Shown here: positions 1-5,399 of the stretch, one piece after another | How positions within the stretch are numbered: position 1 is the first letter of the stretch | Layout of the letters: each line of letters begins with the position of its first letter | Origin: Promethearchaeota archaeon | GTDB lineage: Archaea; Asgardarchaeota; Lokiarchaeia; Sigynarchaeales; SOKP01 | Direction: 5' to 3' | Length of the DNA stretch: 9,358 nt | Assembly: GCA_014729315.1 (NCBI GenBank) | Contig: WJKD01000381.1 | Span: 1-9,358, forward strand | Made by a program: the position numbers and the translations under genes | Notes under the pieces: model-generated | Seen by the model: only the letters and a program-made list of their open reading frames with translations | The model's database searches: none | What the model was told of the DNA's origin: nothing

Positions 1-4
1 ATTA

Positions 5-24
5 AATAAAAAAAAAAGAGAAAT
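5..24 (-). terminator. Oligo-T run-off after the 7-TM gene
   Basis: Read on the minus strand, a tract of ten consecutive T residues (complement of positions 8-17) lies just past the TAA of the membrane-protein gene. Archaeal RNA polymerase commonly terminates at such U-tracts without needing a hairpin. No stable stem is obvious in front of it. Confidence 0.5.
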
Positions 25-27
25 TAA

Positions 28-762
28 TTAATTCTCGTTGATTAACCATTTCTTTATTGTTTCAGGTAAAAAAAAGCCAAAATAAAACTCAATTGCGCTG
101 GTTATTAGCAGAATTCTAACTATTATTAGCAATATTGCGGTAAATTGAAATAATCCTGCATCTAAAATCGCTCCAACAAAAAAAAATATCCATGCGAGCA
201 ATAAAAATTTACTTTTTAGTCTAATATCCGGTTTATCGGACTTAATTGTCTCTAAGGCAAAAATTGATCCGCTTATTAAAACGATTATCATTATAGCAAG
301 GATATATACTATGAAAAAAACAGTCAATTCGTCGTTAAATACACCTTGCATGGTTCCAACAACCGTGTAATCTATAATTATAAAGTAAATAAATACTATT
401 TCGTAAATTATGCCTTGAATGATAGTAATCAAGACGATGGGTACTTGTTTTTCCTTATATTTTAAGTCCGTAAATAGAATTATCCACGAGATTAGAGGTA
501 AGGGAACCCATATGTATCCGAGTAAAAGATACAATTGCACGCTAACCGAATTACCACTAACTAGGACATAGATAAAGTTTATTGCAGTATTAAACCAAGG
601 AGATACAATAAAGATCCACGTAATACCTGCGTAAAGCAATGTTTTTTGTTTAAATTTAGCGTATTTTAGAAGCAGTTTAATTCCAACAAACATAGATATG
701 AGAACAAAAGTAAGTGCTAAAGAACCTTGCAGAAATTGCAGGGCGTTCAAAGTTATAGCCAT
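28..762 (-). CDS. Seven-helix integral membrane protein, function unknown
   Basis: The product is a very hydrophobic protein of 244 residues with about seven predicted membrane segments. Counted from ATG 762, they lie near residues 7-31, 42-68, 74-97, 107-130, 145-169, 186-205 and 206-229. It ends in a short charged tail. I see no transporter, kinase or enzyme motif, and a Pro/Trp-bearing helix pair (SPWFNTAINF and WVPLPLISW) is the most distinctive feature. I recall similar orphan 7-TM proteins being abundant in Lokiarchaeota, but no search was run. Reading could begin at TTG 771; ATG 762 is preferred because it is an ATG only three codons in, and no ribosome-binding site favours the TTG. 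The gene is divergent from RNase HI and separated from it by about 160 bp. Sensor or receptor-like roles are possible but unsupported. Confidence 0.75.
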   Translation of the reverse strand: MAITLNALQFLQGSLALTFVLISMFVGIKLLLKYAKFKQKTLLYAGITWIFIVSPWFNTAINFIYVLVSGNSVSVQLYLLLGYIWVPLPLISWIILFTDLKYKEKQVPIVLITIIQGIIYEIVFIYFIIIDYTVVGTMQGVFNDELTVFFIVYILAIMIIVLISGSIFALETIKSDKPDIRLKSKFLLLAWIFFFVGAILDAGLFQFTAILLIIVRILLITSAIEFYFGFFLPETIKKWLINEN

Positions 763-880
763 TTTAATCAATATTGAATGAATTTGTAATTGATTAGTAT
801 CATATAAGATAATATTATTAAATTATTGGATCTCAATTTTGAAAAAAATATAATAAAATAGGGTTCTTATTTTTATTGCT

Positions 881-900
881 ATCATAATTTATCATAATTC
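881..900 (+). repeat. Two tandem 10-bp units upstream of RNase HI
   Basis: Two adjacent near-identical units (atcataattt, then atcataattc) lie 25-44 bp before the RNase HI start, where a TATA/BRE element is expected. They could be the core promoter (TATA-like ataatttat at about 884-892) or an operator, but in DNA this AT-rich a chance repeat is quite possible. Confidence 0.3.
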
Positions 901-924
901 TCAAAAACTTACAAATCTATAAAA

Positions 925-1335
925 ATGAAAGTTCTTAAAATATACACTGATGGAGCAGCAAGAGGTAATCCGGGACCAGCAGCAATTGCCTATGTATTTA
1001 TAGAGGATAATAAGATATTATCCTCAGATTGCGAATATATAGGCGAAGCAACTAACAACACAGCTGAATATCGAGCTGTTCTCCTCGCATTGAAAAACTT
1101 AAAAACTTTGCAATACGATTTGTATAGATTTCATTCTGATAGTCAATTAGTTGTTAATCAGATTAACCAAAAATGGAAGATCAATAAAAAACATCTAAAA
1201 GAATTATATTCAAAAGTAAGAACCCTAATTAAGAAACTTCCTCGCGTTGAATTTGAATATGTAAGTCGTGATAACATTAATATCCAAAAATGCGATTCGT
1301 TATGTAATCAATGTTTAGATGAAAAAGGAAAATAA
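925..1335 (+). CDS. rnhA: Ribonuclease HI family protein
   Basis: A 136-aa single-domain RNase H fold enzyme, which in this family cuts the RNA strand of RNA:DNA hybrids using two divalent metal ions. The catalytic carboxylates are all visible: D9 in YTDGAARGNPGP, E48 in NNTAEYRA, D72 in HSDSQLVVNQI, and D124 near the C-terminus. The protein looks complete and has the compact length typical of archaeal and Bacillus-type RNase HI. It lacks the N-terminal hybrid-binding domain and the basic handle of the E. coli enzyme. The usual C-terminal ADxLAN-like helix is replaced by CDSLCNQCLD, which brings three cysteines (123, 127, 130) beside the last catalytic Asp. ATG 925 is the only sensible start. 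The gene is convergent with the next one, with two bases between the stops. RNase HI assignment is confident; the cellular role (primer or R-loop removal) is inferred from the family. Confidence 0.93.
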   Translation: MKVLKIYTDGAARGNPGPAAIAYVFIEDNKILSSDCEYIGEATNNTAEYRAVLLALKNLKTLQYDLYRFHSDSQLVVNQINQKWKINKKHLKELYSKVRTLIKKLPRVEFEYVSRDNINIQKCDSLCNQCLDEKGK

Positions 1336-1337
1336 AA

Positions 1338-1631
1338 CTAATCCTTATCGAACGCTTTAAATTCGCCATCGTGAATTTGACCTAAATATTTCCATCCTTT
1401 TATTTTGATTATCCAGGTAATCTGTTCTCCATTTCTCGCTTTTTTGGCCCACTGCGAATCCTTTTCTGGATTTTGTTCTATGAACCTAATTCCTGAAATA
1501 TCTACATATCTGAGTCTTTTTCGAGAAGTTTTTTTAATCTTACGTTCTTTTCCGTCTAATTTGACTTTTTCTTTATTAGAAAAAAGAGCATTATGTATTT
1601 TGAGACTTATTTCTTCTAAATTTTCTATCAA
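1338..1631 (-). CDS. Small conserved-looking protein of unknown function (97 aa)
   Basis: The product is a soluble, basic protein of 97 residues. The N-terminal half is a lysine/arginine-rich helix and linker (KLDGKERKIKKTSRKR). The C-terminal half looks like a compact beta domain with several aromatics: RLRYVDISGIRFIEQNP, then WAKKARNGEQITWIIKIKGWKYLGQIHDGEF. The dense pattern of Trp, Tyr, Gly and Ile suggests a real fold, and I have a vague memory of similar small archaeal proteins with an EQNP..S.WA..AR.G core, but I cannot name a family. The only in-frame initiator is TTG 1631. The frame stays open upstream to a stop at 1752-1754 but has no ATG or GTG there, so the start is uncertain. It lies about 100 bp downstream of the 56-aa gene on the same strand, and the two may be co-transcribed. 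Confidence 0.65.
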   Translation of the reverse strand: MIENLEEISLKIHNALFSNKEKVKLDGKERKIKKTSRKRLRYVDISGIRFIEQNPEKDSQWAKKARNGEQITWIIKIKGWKYLGQIHDGEFKAFDKD

Positions 1632-1732
1632 AATCGATTCACACTTGAAAATAGAAAAATAATTACTAAGTTCTAATGGTTTTAATTTATAGATTTTTAA
1701 AAAATAGAGATTTAAAAGTTTCGATATGTAAA

Positions 1733-1903
1733 TTAACGCTCTTTCTTTATTTTAGAAATTTCCTCCCTAATTTTATCCAATTTCAAATTTATGGAATCGA
1801 ACTGTTCCTTAAGATACTTGTAAACCTCGATTTGATTATCTATAATAAATACATCTCCCTTTAACTCATTAGGTGCCCCTTTAATTCGTTTAAATTTAAC
1901 CAT
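1733..1903 (-). CDS. Small protein with C-terminal coiled-coil-like helix (56 aa)
   Basis: This short gene begins with ATG at 1903 and ends with TAA at 1733-1735. The 56-aa product is highly charged. It has a basic N-terminus (MVKFKRIKGAPNELKGD), a short beta-like stretch (VFIIDN), and then a long amphipathic helix rich in Lys, Glu, Ile and Leu to the C-terminus (KLDKIREEISKIKKER), which looks able to form a coiled coil. The start is supported by a GTGAT motif (complement of 1908-1912) four bases upstream, which matches the archaeal anti-Shine-Dalgarno, and by an A/T-only TATA-like stretch (about 1927-1937) at a leaderless-compatible distance. No family is recognised. The plus-strand frame over the same bases encodes only low-complexity Phe/Leu/Ile and is judged a shadow. 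Confidence 0.6.
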   Translation of the reverse strand: MVKFKRIKGAPNELKGDVFIIDNQIEVYKYLKEQFDSINLKLDKIREEISKIKKER

Positions 1904-2033
1904 ATATATCACTTCATAATATAAGTAATAAATAAATCAATTATTCTGATATTTATCTTTTTATCCCAAATATAATCAATGAAAGTTTCTTCTATTATTT
2001 TGAATCTTAACCAAATCTTTTTTTTAATTTCTT

Positions 2034-2047
2034 AAATATATTATATA
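2034..2047 (+). promoter_or_regulatory. TATA box for the alcohol dehydrogenase gene
   Basis: An uninterrupted A/T element (aaatatattatata) is centred about 33 bp before ATG 2073. With the usual archaeal TATA-to-start distance of about 26 bp, transcription would begin near 2066 and give a leader of only a few bases. This also places the out-of-frame ATG at 2065 at or outside the transcript end. Confidence 0.5.
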
Positions 2048-2072
2048 TTGGAACTAATAGAGTTGATGGAAA

Positions 2073-3332
2073 ATGGCGTTATCAGAAAGAGATAAAGAAA
2101 TAGAAAAGCAGGCTATGAAAATATTTGAGGGGTGGCCGCGAACCCAAATTATTTTTGGTAAAAATAAGTTAAATGACACTGGAAAACACGCGCGAGAATT
2201 TGGTGATTCAGCGCTGATAGTAATAGGAGGAGGATCCGTAAAAAAATTTGGATATTTAAAGAAATTAACTGAATCCTTAAATAGCGTAAATATAGAGCAC
2301 GATTTATTTGAAGGGGTCGAACCAAATCCATCCAAACAAACTGTCGAAAAAATAGCTGAAAAATTTAATAAGGGTAATTATGATATTATGATTGCATTAG
2401 GAGGAGGAAGCACAATGGATGCTGCTAAAGCCGCTCTTATCTTAACTAAGGTAGATGAAAATGATATATCTCCTTATTTTGGAGTTGGAAAAGCTAGCGA
2501 GAAAATGGACAGAATATCTCCTTGTATATGTATTCCCACTACTTCTGGAACATCTTCGGAAATAACCAGATATTCTAATGTTACTTTACCAGAAAAGGGT
2601 CTCAAAAAATTAATATCTGATATTTCAATCCACCCTCACTACGCGATAATTGATCCCACTCTTACTGAGTCTTGTCCGAAGGACTTAACGATTACAGTTG
2701 GCTTAGACACAATGACACATGCAATGGAGGGATATTTAAATCGAGTTCAAGACGAAGGAAACGAAGATATCAATCAGAGAGCCCTATTGTCTCTTGAATT
2801 GGTTTTTAAATGGTTAATTGTAGCTGCCAACGAGCCAGAAAATTACGATGCTCGAAAAATGATGTCTATTGCGTGTCTTTTAGCAGGTACTGTTATTGGT
2901 GGTGAACATTTCAAGGGAACCGCCGGACCACACATGAATTCCTTCTCGTGGGCAGAAACGATCCCGCACGGAAAATCTACGGGAATAATGATGCCCTACT
3001 ATATTGCGTATTATGGAAAGAACAAAGTAGTTATGAAAAAATTGGAACCAATTGCTGATATTCTCGGCGTTGAGAAAGGCGAGGACATTGGTATACATGT
3101 AGCCCAAGCAATGTTAGATTGGTACGAAAAATTAGGATTCCCAACCAAAATCAGCAATTTACCCGGTTGGAAACAAGGATATAAAGAAAAAGCATTAAAA
3201 GACGCGTCCGAAAATAAAATGAAATTGGAGGCTATGCCAAATCCCGTCCAGCTTGATCAAGTTAACGAAATAATAGGACCAATTATTCAAGCAGCGATTG
3301 ATGGGGATGTATCCAAACTTAAGAATATTTGA
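2073..3332 (+). CDS. Iron-containing alcohol dehydrogenase (group III)
   Basis: A 419-aa NAD(P)-dependent oxidoreductase interconverting alcohols and aldehydes or ketones; cytoplasmic. The N-terminal nucleotide-binding domain carries the family signature GGGSTMDAAK (residues 110-119) and the PTTSGTSSE stretch (155-163). The C-terminal helical domain binds the metal, with D212 and H216 in GLDTMTHAMEGY and H299 in IPHGKSTG. In FucO-type enzymes the third and fourth ligands are His residues 14 apart. Here the preceding candidate is H287 (GPHMNSFSW), only 12 residues before H299, and H279 lies 20 before it. I recall a subgroup with a similar GPH..SFS sequence, so the residue set is unusual but probably functional. 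Length is slightly above the usual 380-400. The natural substrate cannot be read from sequence. A fermentative aldehyde/alcohol role would fit an anaerobic archaeon. The gene is monocistronic by context, with its own TATA box and a T-rich end. Confidence 0.93.
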   Translation: MALSERDKEIEKQAMKIFEGWPRTQIIFGKNKLNDTGKHAREFGDSALIVIGGGSVKKFGYLKKLTESLNSVNIEHDLFEGVEPNPSKQTVEKIAEKFNKGNYDIMIALGGGSTMDAAKAALILTKVDENDISPYFGVGKASEKMDRISPCICIPTTSGTSSEITRYSNVTLPEKGLKKLISDISIHPHYAIIDPTLTESCPKDLTITVGLDTMTHAMEGYLNRVQDEGNEDINQRALLSLELVFKWLIVAANEPENYDARKMMSIACLLAGTVIGGEHFKGTAGPHMNSFSWAETIPHGKSTGIMMPYYIAYYGKNKVVMKKLEPIADILGVEKGEDIGIHVAQAMLDWYEKLGFPTKISNLPGWKQGYKEKALKDASENKMKLEAMPNPVQLDQVNEIIGPIIQAAIDGDVSKLKNI

Positions 3333-3352
3333 TTTTTTTATTTATTTTTTTT
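3333..3352 (+). terminator. T-rich terminator after the alcohol dehydrogenase
   Basis: Immediately after the TGA stop there is a 20-base tract that is almost entirely T, in three runs broken by single A residues. There is no hairpin, which is the normal form of archaeal intrinsic termination. Confidence 0.5.
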
Positions 3353-3411
3353 ATCTGGATTTGAATTATTGCGAAATCCTATTGAAATTCTGATTTATTT
3401 CATCCTTTAGT

Positions 3412-3471
3412 CAAACCTATTAATGATATAATATTTTTATTTGATTAACTTAACACGTTAGTAAAGGTTTG
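3412..3471 (+). promoter_or_regulatory. Interrupted inverted repeats upstream of the DtxR-like gene
   Basis: The otherwise empty 190-bp spacer before the metalloregulator holds a 7-bp inverted pair, CAAACCT (3412-3418) and AGGTTTG (3465-3471). Near its right arm is an imperfect palindrome, ACTTAAC-AC-GTTAGT (3448-3462). DtxR/MntR proteins bind dyad sequences and often autoregulate, so this could be an operator. It lies about 50 bp upstream of the TATA box rather than over it, which weakens the idea. Confidence 0.25.
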
Positions 3472-3511
3472 TATCTCTACCGATTTAGTTCCATGTTCGA
3501 TCTCCGATACA

Positions 3512-3519
3512 TTTAAATA
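3512..3519 (+). promoter_or_regulatory. TATA box deciding the DtxR-like gene start
   Basis: The element tttaaata is centred 28 bp before ATG 3543, which predicts transcription starting at about 3541. The mRNA would be essentially leaderless from ATG 3543. The in-frame TTG at 3525 would then lie outside the transcript, so ATG 3543 is chosen as the start. Confidence 0.5.
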
Positions 3520-3542
3520 GAATATTGATTTTAGATATATTA

Positions 3543-3797
3543 ATGCCGAGTATTAAATTCGAAGATCAAAAAAAAATTCGCGAATCTCAAGAGGATTATC
3601 TGAAAACAATATACTTGATATCAAAGCGAAACAAAGATGGATGGGTTTCCAATTCTGAAATCGCAGATGTTTTGGAGGTAAATCCAGCATCAGTTTCCGA
3701 AATGCTTCACAAGCTTATCAAAGATGGATTCATAAATTGGCAACCGAGGAAATTAATTCGACTTACTAAGGAAGGAAAAAAAATGGAAAGCGAATGA
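3543..3797 (+). CDS. DtxR/MntR-type metalloregulator, N-terminal part (DNA-binding domain)
   Basis: From ATG 3543 this frame encodes 84 residues that match the winged-helix DNA-binding half of the DtxR/MntR family. They are a first helix with SQEDYLKTIYLIS (residues 15-27), a recognition region SNSEIADVLEVNPASVSEMLHKL (36-58), and a wing ending in IRLTKEGKK (72-80). The frame then stops at TGA 3795-3797, about 60 residues short of a normal family member. The missing metal-binding and dimerisation half lies directly downstream in the -1 frame, overlapping by ATGA (see 3794-3964). A slip of -1 at the A AAA AAA heptamer 3776-3782 would join the halves into a 140-aa protein, very close to the 142 residues of B. 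subtilis MntR. Either this is a frameshifted single gene, a programmed slip, or a split two-gene regulator with coupled translation. As a stand-alone peptide it could bind DNA but would lack most of the metal site. Confidence 0.85.
   Translation: MPSIKFEDQKKIRESQEDYLKTIYLISKRNKDGWVSNSEIADVLEVNPASVSEMLHKLIKDGFINWQPRKLIRLTKEGKKMESE
3776..3782 (+). other. Slippery heptamer A AAA AAA inside the DtxR-like gene
   Basis: Within a run of eight A (3776-3783), the heptamer is phased exactly as X XXY YYZ relative to the upstream reading frame (GGA AAA AAA ATG). A -1 slip here, or one extra A, continues as GKKNGKRMTKNYEVL, which mirrors the GKKIGKRLVYRHELL segment of MntR. No strong downstream stem or pseudoknot was evident by eye. 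Confidence 0.55.
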
Positions 3798-3964
3798 CAA
3801 AAAACTACGAAGTTTTAAAAAAATTCTTCATCGATACGCTGAAAATCACTGACAAAAGATTGATTTATGAAGTTTATTGTGGCATTGAGCACCACATTAC
3901 AGCGGAAGTTTCTAACGCGTTAGAAAATTTTCTAATCGTTCAGAATGAAGATAAATCTCTATAA
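3794..3964 (+). CDS. DtxR/MntR-type metalloregulator, C-terminal part (metal-binding/dimerisation domain)
   Basis: This 56-residue frame starts at an ATG that overlaps the TGA of the upstream half (ATGA). It encodes the iron-dependent-repressor dimerisation and metal-binding domain: NYEVLKKFFIDTL, then RLIYEVYCGIEHHITAEV. In the joined protein (140 aa) the likely ligands are D18 from the upstream part and C113, E116 and H117 here. C113 sits where DtxR has Cys102 and MntR has Glu99. The MntR ligands E11 and H77 appear as K21 and Y89. The site is therefore a mixture of Fe-type and Mn-type features and may have lost the second metal position. There is no SH3-like third domain, so it is MntR-like in architecture. 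Its end overlaps the TATA box of the next gene. On its own it would be a dimerisation module without DNA binding. Confidence 0.8.
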   Translation: MTKNYEVLKKFFIDTLKITDKRLIYEVYCGIEHHITAEVSNALENFLIVQNEDKSL

Positions 3965-3984
3965 AAAATACTTAAACAAAGGTG
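3959..3984 (+). promoter_or_regulatory. PadR gene promoter and ribosome-binding site
   Basis: A TATA-like stretch (ctataaaaaata, about 3959-3970) overlaps the stop codon of the DtxR-like gene and is centred some 30 bp before ATG 3996. A GGTG motif at 3981-3984, matching the archaeal anti-Shine-Dalgarno, sits 11 bases before that ATG. If the TATA is used, the ribosome site would be outside a short transcript, so the site may serve read-through mRNA from the DtxR-like gene. Confidence 0.4.
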
Positions 3985-3995
3985 TCAAATAAAAA

Positions 3996-4649
3996 ATGTT
4001 TTTCGGAAAAAAATTTAGTGGATATCAAAAAAAGACGCTCTCTGGATTGGAGATATTAGTTTTATCAATTATTAAGAACAAGGACGGAATAACAGGATAT
4101 GAAATTATCCAAAATATCAACGAAAAATTCAATGATCTATGGAAAGCGTCAGCTGGAACTATTTATCCCCTCTTAAATCGTCTCGCTAAAAAGGATTTAA
4201 TCTTGACCAAGGAGATGGTTGATGAAAATAATCGTCAGAAAAAAATATACCGCATATCAACCACCGGGAATGAAGAATTAAGGAGAGTGCTAGAAGAAAA
4301 TCTCGAAGTAAGTATAAATACATTAGGCGATTTTATTAGAACAATTTTTAAAGCGTCAATACCTAGTGAACGCACTTTTGAAAGTATGATTCATTGCTTT
4401 CCATTTCATAAAATCGTTGAAGACATCGACATTGACGAAAATGATTATTCGCTTTCAAATATAAAACGCGTTGAATCAATAATCAGCAGGTTAGGAACAG
4501 TTAAGGAGCATTTTAGTCAAAGAATAAAAGAGGCTGACGAAAAAATTGAGAAGTATAAGACAATATTAGAGAAAGTTAAAAAAAATCGTCAGTCAAGTGC
4601 GAAGGAAATCAAAATTCTAGACGATAACGATGAATTTGAAGATTTTTAA
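3996..4649 (+). CDS. PadR-family transcriptional regulator
   Basis: A 217-aa winged-helix regulator. The PadR domain covers residues 15-105. LSGLEILVLSIIKNKDGITGYEI is helix 1-2, LWKASAGTIYPLLNRLAKKDLI (49-70) is the recognition helix leading into the wing, and QKKIYRISTTGNEEL is the wing and start of the next helix. The C-terminal half is helical, with a long charged coiled-coil-like segment at about 160-197 that would form the dimer arm, and a strongly acidic end (DDNDEFEDF). PadR proteins usually repress a neighbouring gene and are often autoregulated, responding to a small ligand or stress. It is followed after 23 bp by a 49-aa membrane peptide and then by Hsp20, which are its most likely targets. 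The ligand is unknown. Confidence 0.9.
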   Translation: MFFGKKFSGYQKKTLSGLEILVLSIIKNKDGITGYEIIQNINEKFNDLWKASAGTIYPLLNRLAKKDLILTKEMVDENNRQKKIYRISTTGNEELRRVLEENLEVSINTLGDFIRTIFKASIPSERTFESMIHCFPFHKIVEDIDIDENDYSLSNIKRVESIISRLGTVKEHFSQRIKEADEKIEKYKTILEKVKKNRQSSAKEIKILDDNDEFEDF

Positions 4650-4672
4650 TTATGTTTGAGGGATAGGAAAAA

Positions 4673-4822
4673 ATGAGCACACTGAAATCAAACAAGATCT
4701 TCAAATCCTTTATAATGAAATTAGTAGTGCTTGGAATTACTAATATTATGTTTTTTGTTGTGGGAATGACCTTGTATATCTTGCGAGTCTTGATCTCCAG
4801 ATTTTTAACAGCTTGGTTTTAA
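4673..4822 (+). CDS. Small single-pass membrane peptide (49 aa)
   Basis: This short gene runs from ATG 4673 to TAA 4820-4822. The product has a basic N-terminus (MSTLKSNKIFKSFIMK), one long hydrophobic helix (about residues 15-40, including LVVLGITNIMFFVVG) and a short basic/aromatic tail ending in AWF. A purine-rich GAGGGA (4658-4663) stands 9 bases before the ATG as a possible ribosome site. It begins 23 bp after the PadR stop and is probably in the same transcript. No family is recognised; its size and position suggest a small stress-related membrane peptide or a regulator of a larger membrane protein, which is inference only. It could be a chance frame, but the clean topology and operon position argue that it is real. 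Confidence 0.55.
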   Translation: MSTLKSNKIFKSFIMKLVVLGITNIMFFVVGMTLYILRVLISRFLTAWF

Positions 4823-4826
4823 AACC
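4815..4826 (+). promoter_or_regulatory. 12-bp perfect palindrome before the hsp20 TATA box
   Basis: GGTTTTAAAACC is a perfect 12-bp palindrome that covers the stop codon of the 49-aa gene and ends three to four bases before a TATA-like element (aatataaaataa, about 4830-4841). That element is centred about 30 bp before the Hsp20 ATG. The position suits an operator that competes with TFB/TBP at the hsp20 promoter. With no loop, it is not a hairpin terminator. Confidence 0.35.
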
Positions 4827-4864
4827 TGAAATATAAAATAAAAAAAAAGTAAAAGGTTTGAAAA

Positions 4865-5392
4865 ATGCATAGAAGAGAAGATTCTAAATATTCAGGACAC
4901 GCACATTTTCCATTTTTCGGATGTGATATGTCGGGAATCATGAAGGGAGTTAGTAGAATGATGGATAAGTATATCGGGAAATTTGATGGATGGTTTCCAT
5001 ATGATCTTGAAGAGCGAGAAGACGATTACCTAATTTTAGTTCCCTTACCCGGTTTATCCAAAGAAGATGTAAAAATTTCCTTAATAGAAAATAATCTCAA
5101 TATATCAACTAAAAAAGTTGAGAAGACTGATGAAAAATCGAATCAGAAATCTCAAAATTCGAACCAAATGCACTGTGAACCACATTCACACACCCATCGT
5201 GGTTTTTTGAGATTCTTTCTAAACAATCTATGGCAAAATGGTATAAACATGGATATACCCTTGCCTTCTAACGCAAACGAGAACTCGATTAAACCGAAAA
5301 TGACAAATGGCCTCTTGAAAATTAGAATAGCAAAAAAAACTCCAAGAAAAGTGGATATTAATGTGGAGGATAATAACCAAAGCAATATCTAA
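4865..5392 (+). CDS. hsp20: Small heat-shock protein (Hsp20/alpha-crystallin) with His/Cys insertion
   Basis: A 175-aa ATP-independent chaperone that in this family forms oligomers and holds unfolded proteins. The alpha-crystallin domain starts at about residue 46 (PYDLEEREDDYLILVPLPGLSKEDVKISL) and finishes with the typical A/MxxGL element KMTNGLLKIRIAKK (145-158). The C-terminal DINV (164-167) may act as the I-x-I/V oligomerisation motif. Between beta strands, residues 84-126 form a much longer loop than usual. It starts with a polar Ser/Asn/Gln/Lys linker, continues with a metal-binding-like cluster HCEPHSHTH (103-111) and ends with an aromatic segment (GFLRFFLNNLW). The N-terminus carries HAHFPFFGCDM. 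ATG 4865 has an AGGT motif about eight bases upstream. It lies downstream of PadR and the 49-aa peptide, with a possible promoter of its own. The His/Cys cluster suggests metal binding, unproven. Confidence 0.9.
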   Translation: MHRREDSKYSGHAHFPFFGCDMSGIMKGVSRMMDKYIGKFDGWFPYDLEEREDDYLILVPLPGLSKEDVKISLIENNLNISTKKVEKTDEKSNQKSQNSNQMHCEPHSHTHRGFLRFFLNNLWQNGINMDIPLPSNANENSIKPKMTNGLLKIRIAKKTPRKVDINVEDNNQSNI

Positions 5393-5399
5393 ATAAAAA

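Noticed and set aside
1405..1864. Two plus-strand open frames (1405-1662 and 1676-1864) encoding Phe/Leu/Ile-rich peptides.
   Set aside because: They are antisense to the 97-aa and 56-aa minus-strand genes, have low-complexity composition, no ribosome sites, and fit shadow frames of A-rich coding sequence.
2065..2094. A nine-codon upstream frame (ATG 2065) overlapping the start of the alcohol dehydrogenase.
   Set aside because: The predicted transcription start from the TATA box lies at about the same position, so this ATG is probably not on the mRNA; the product has no features.
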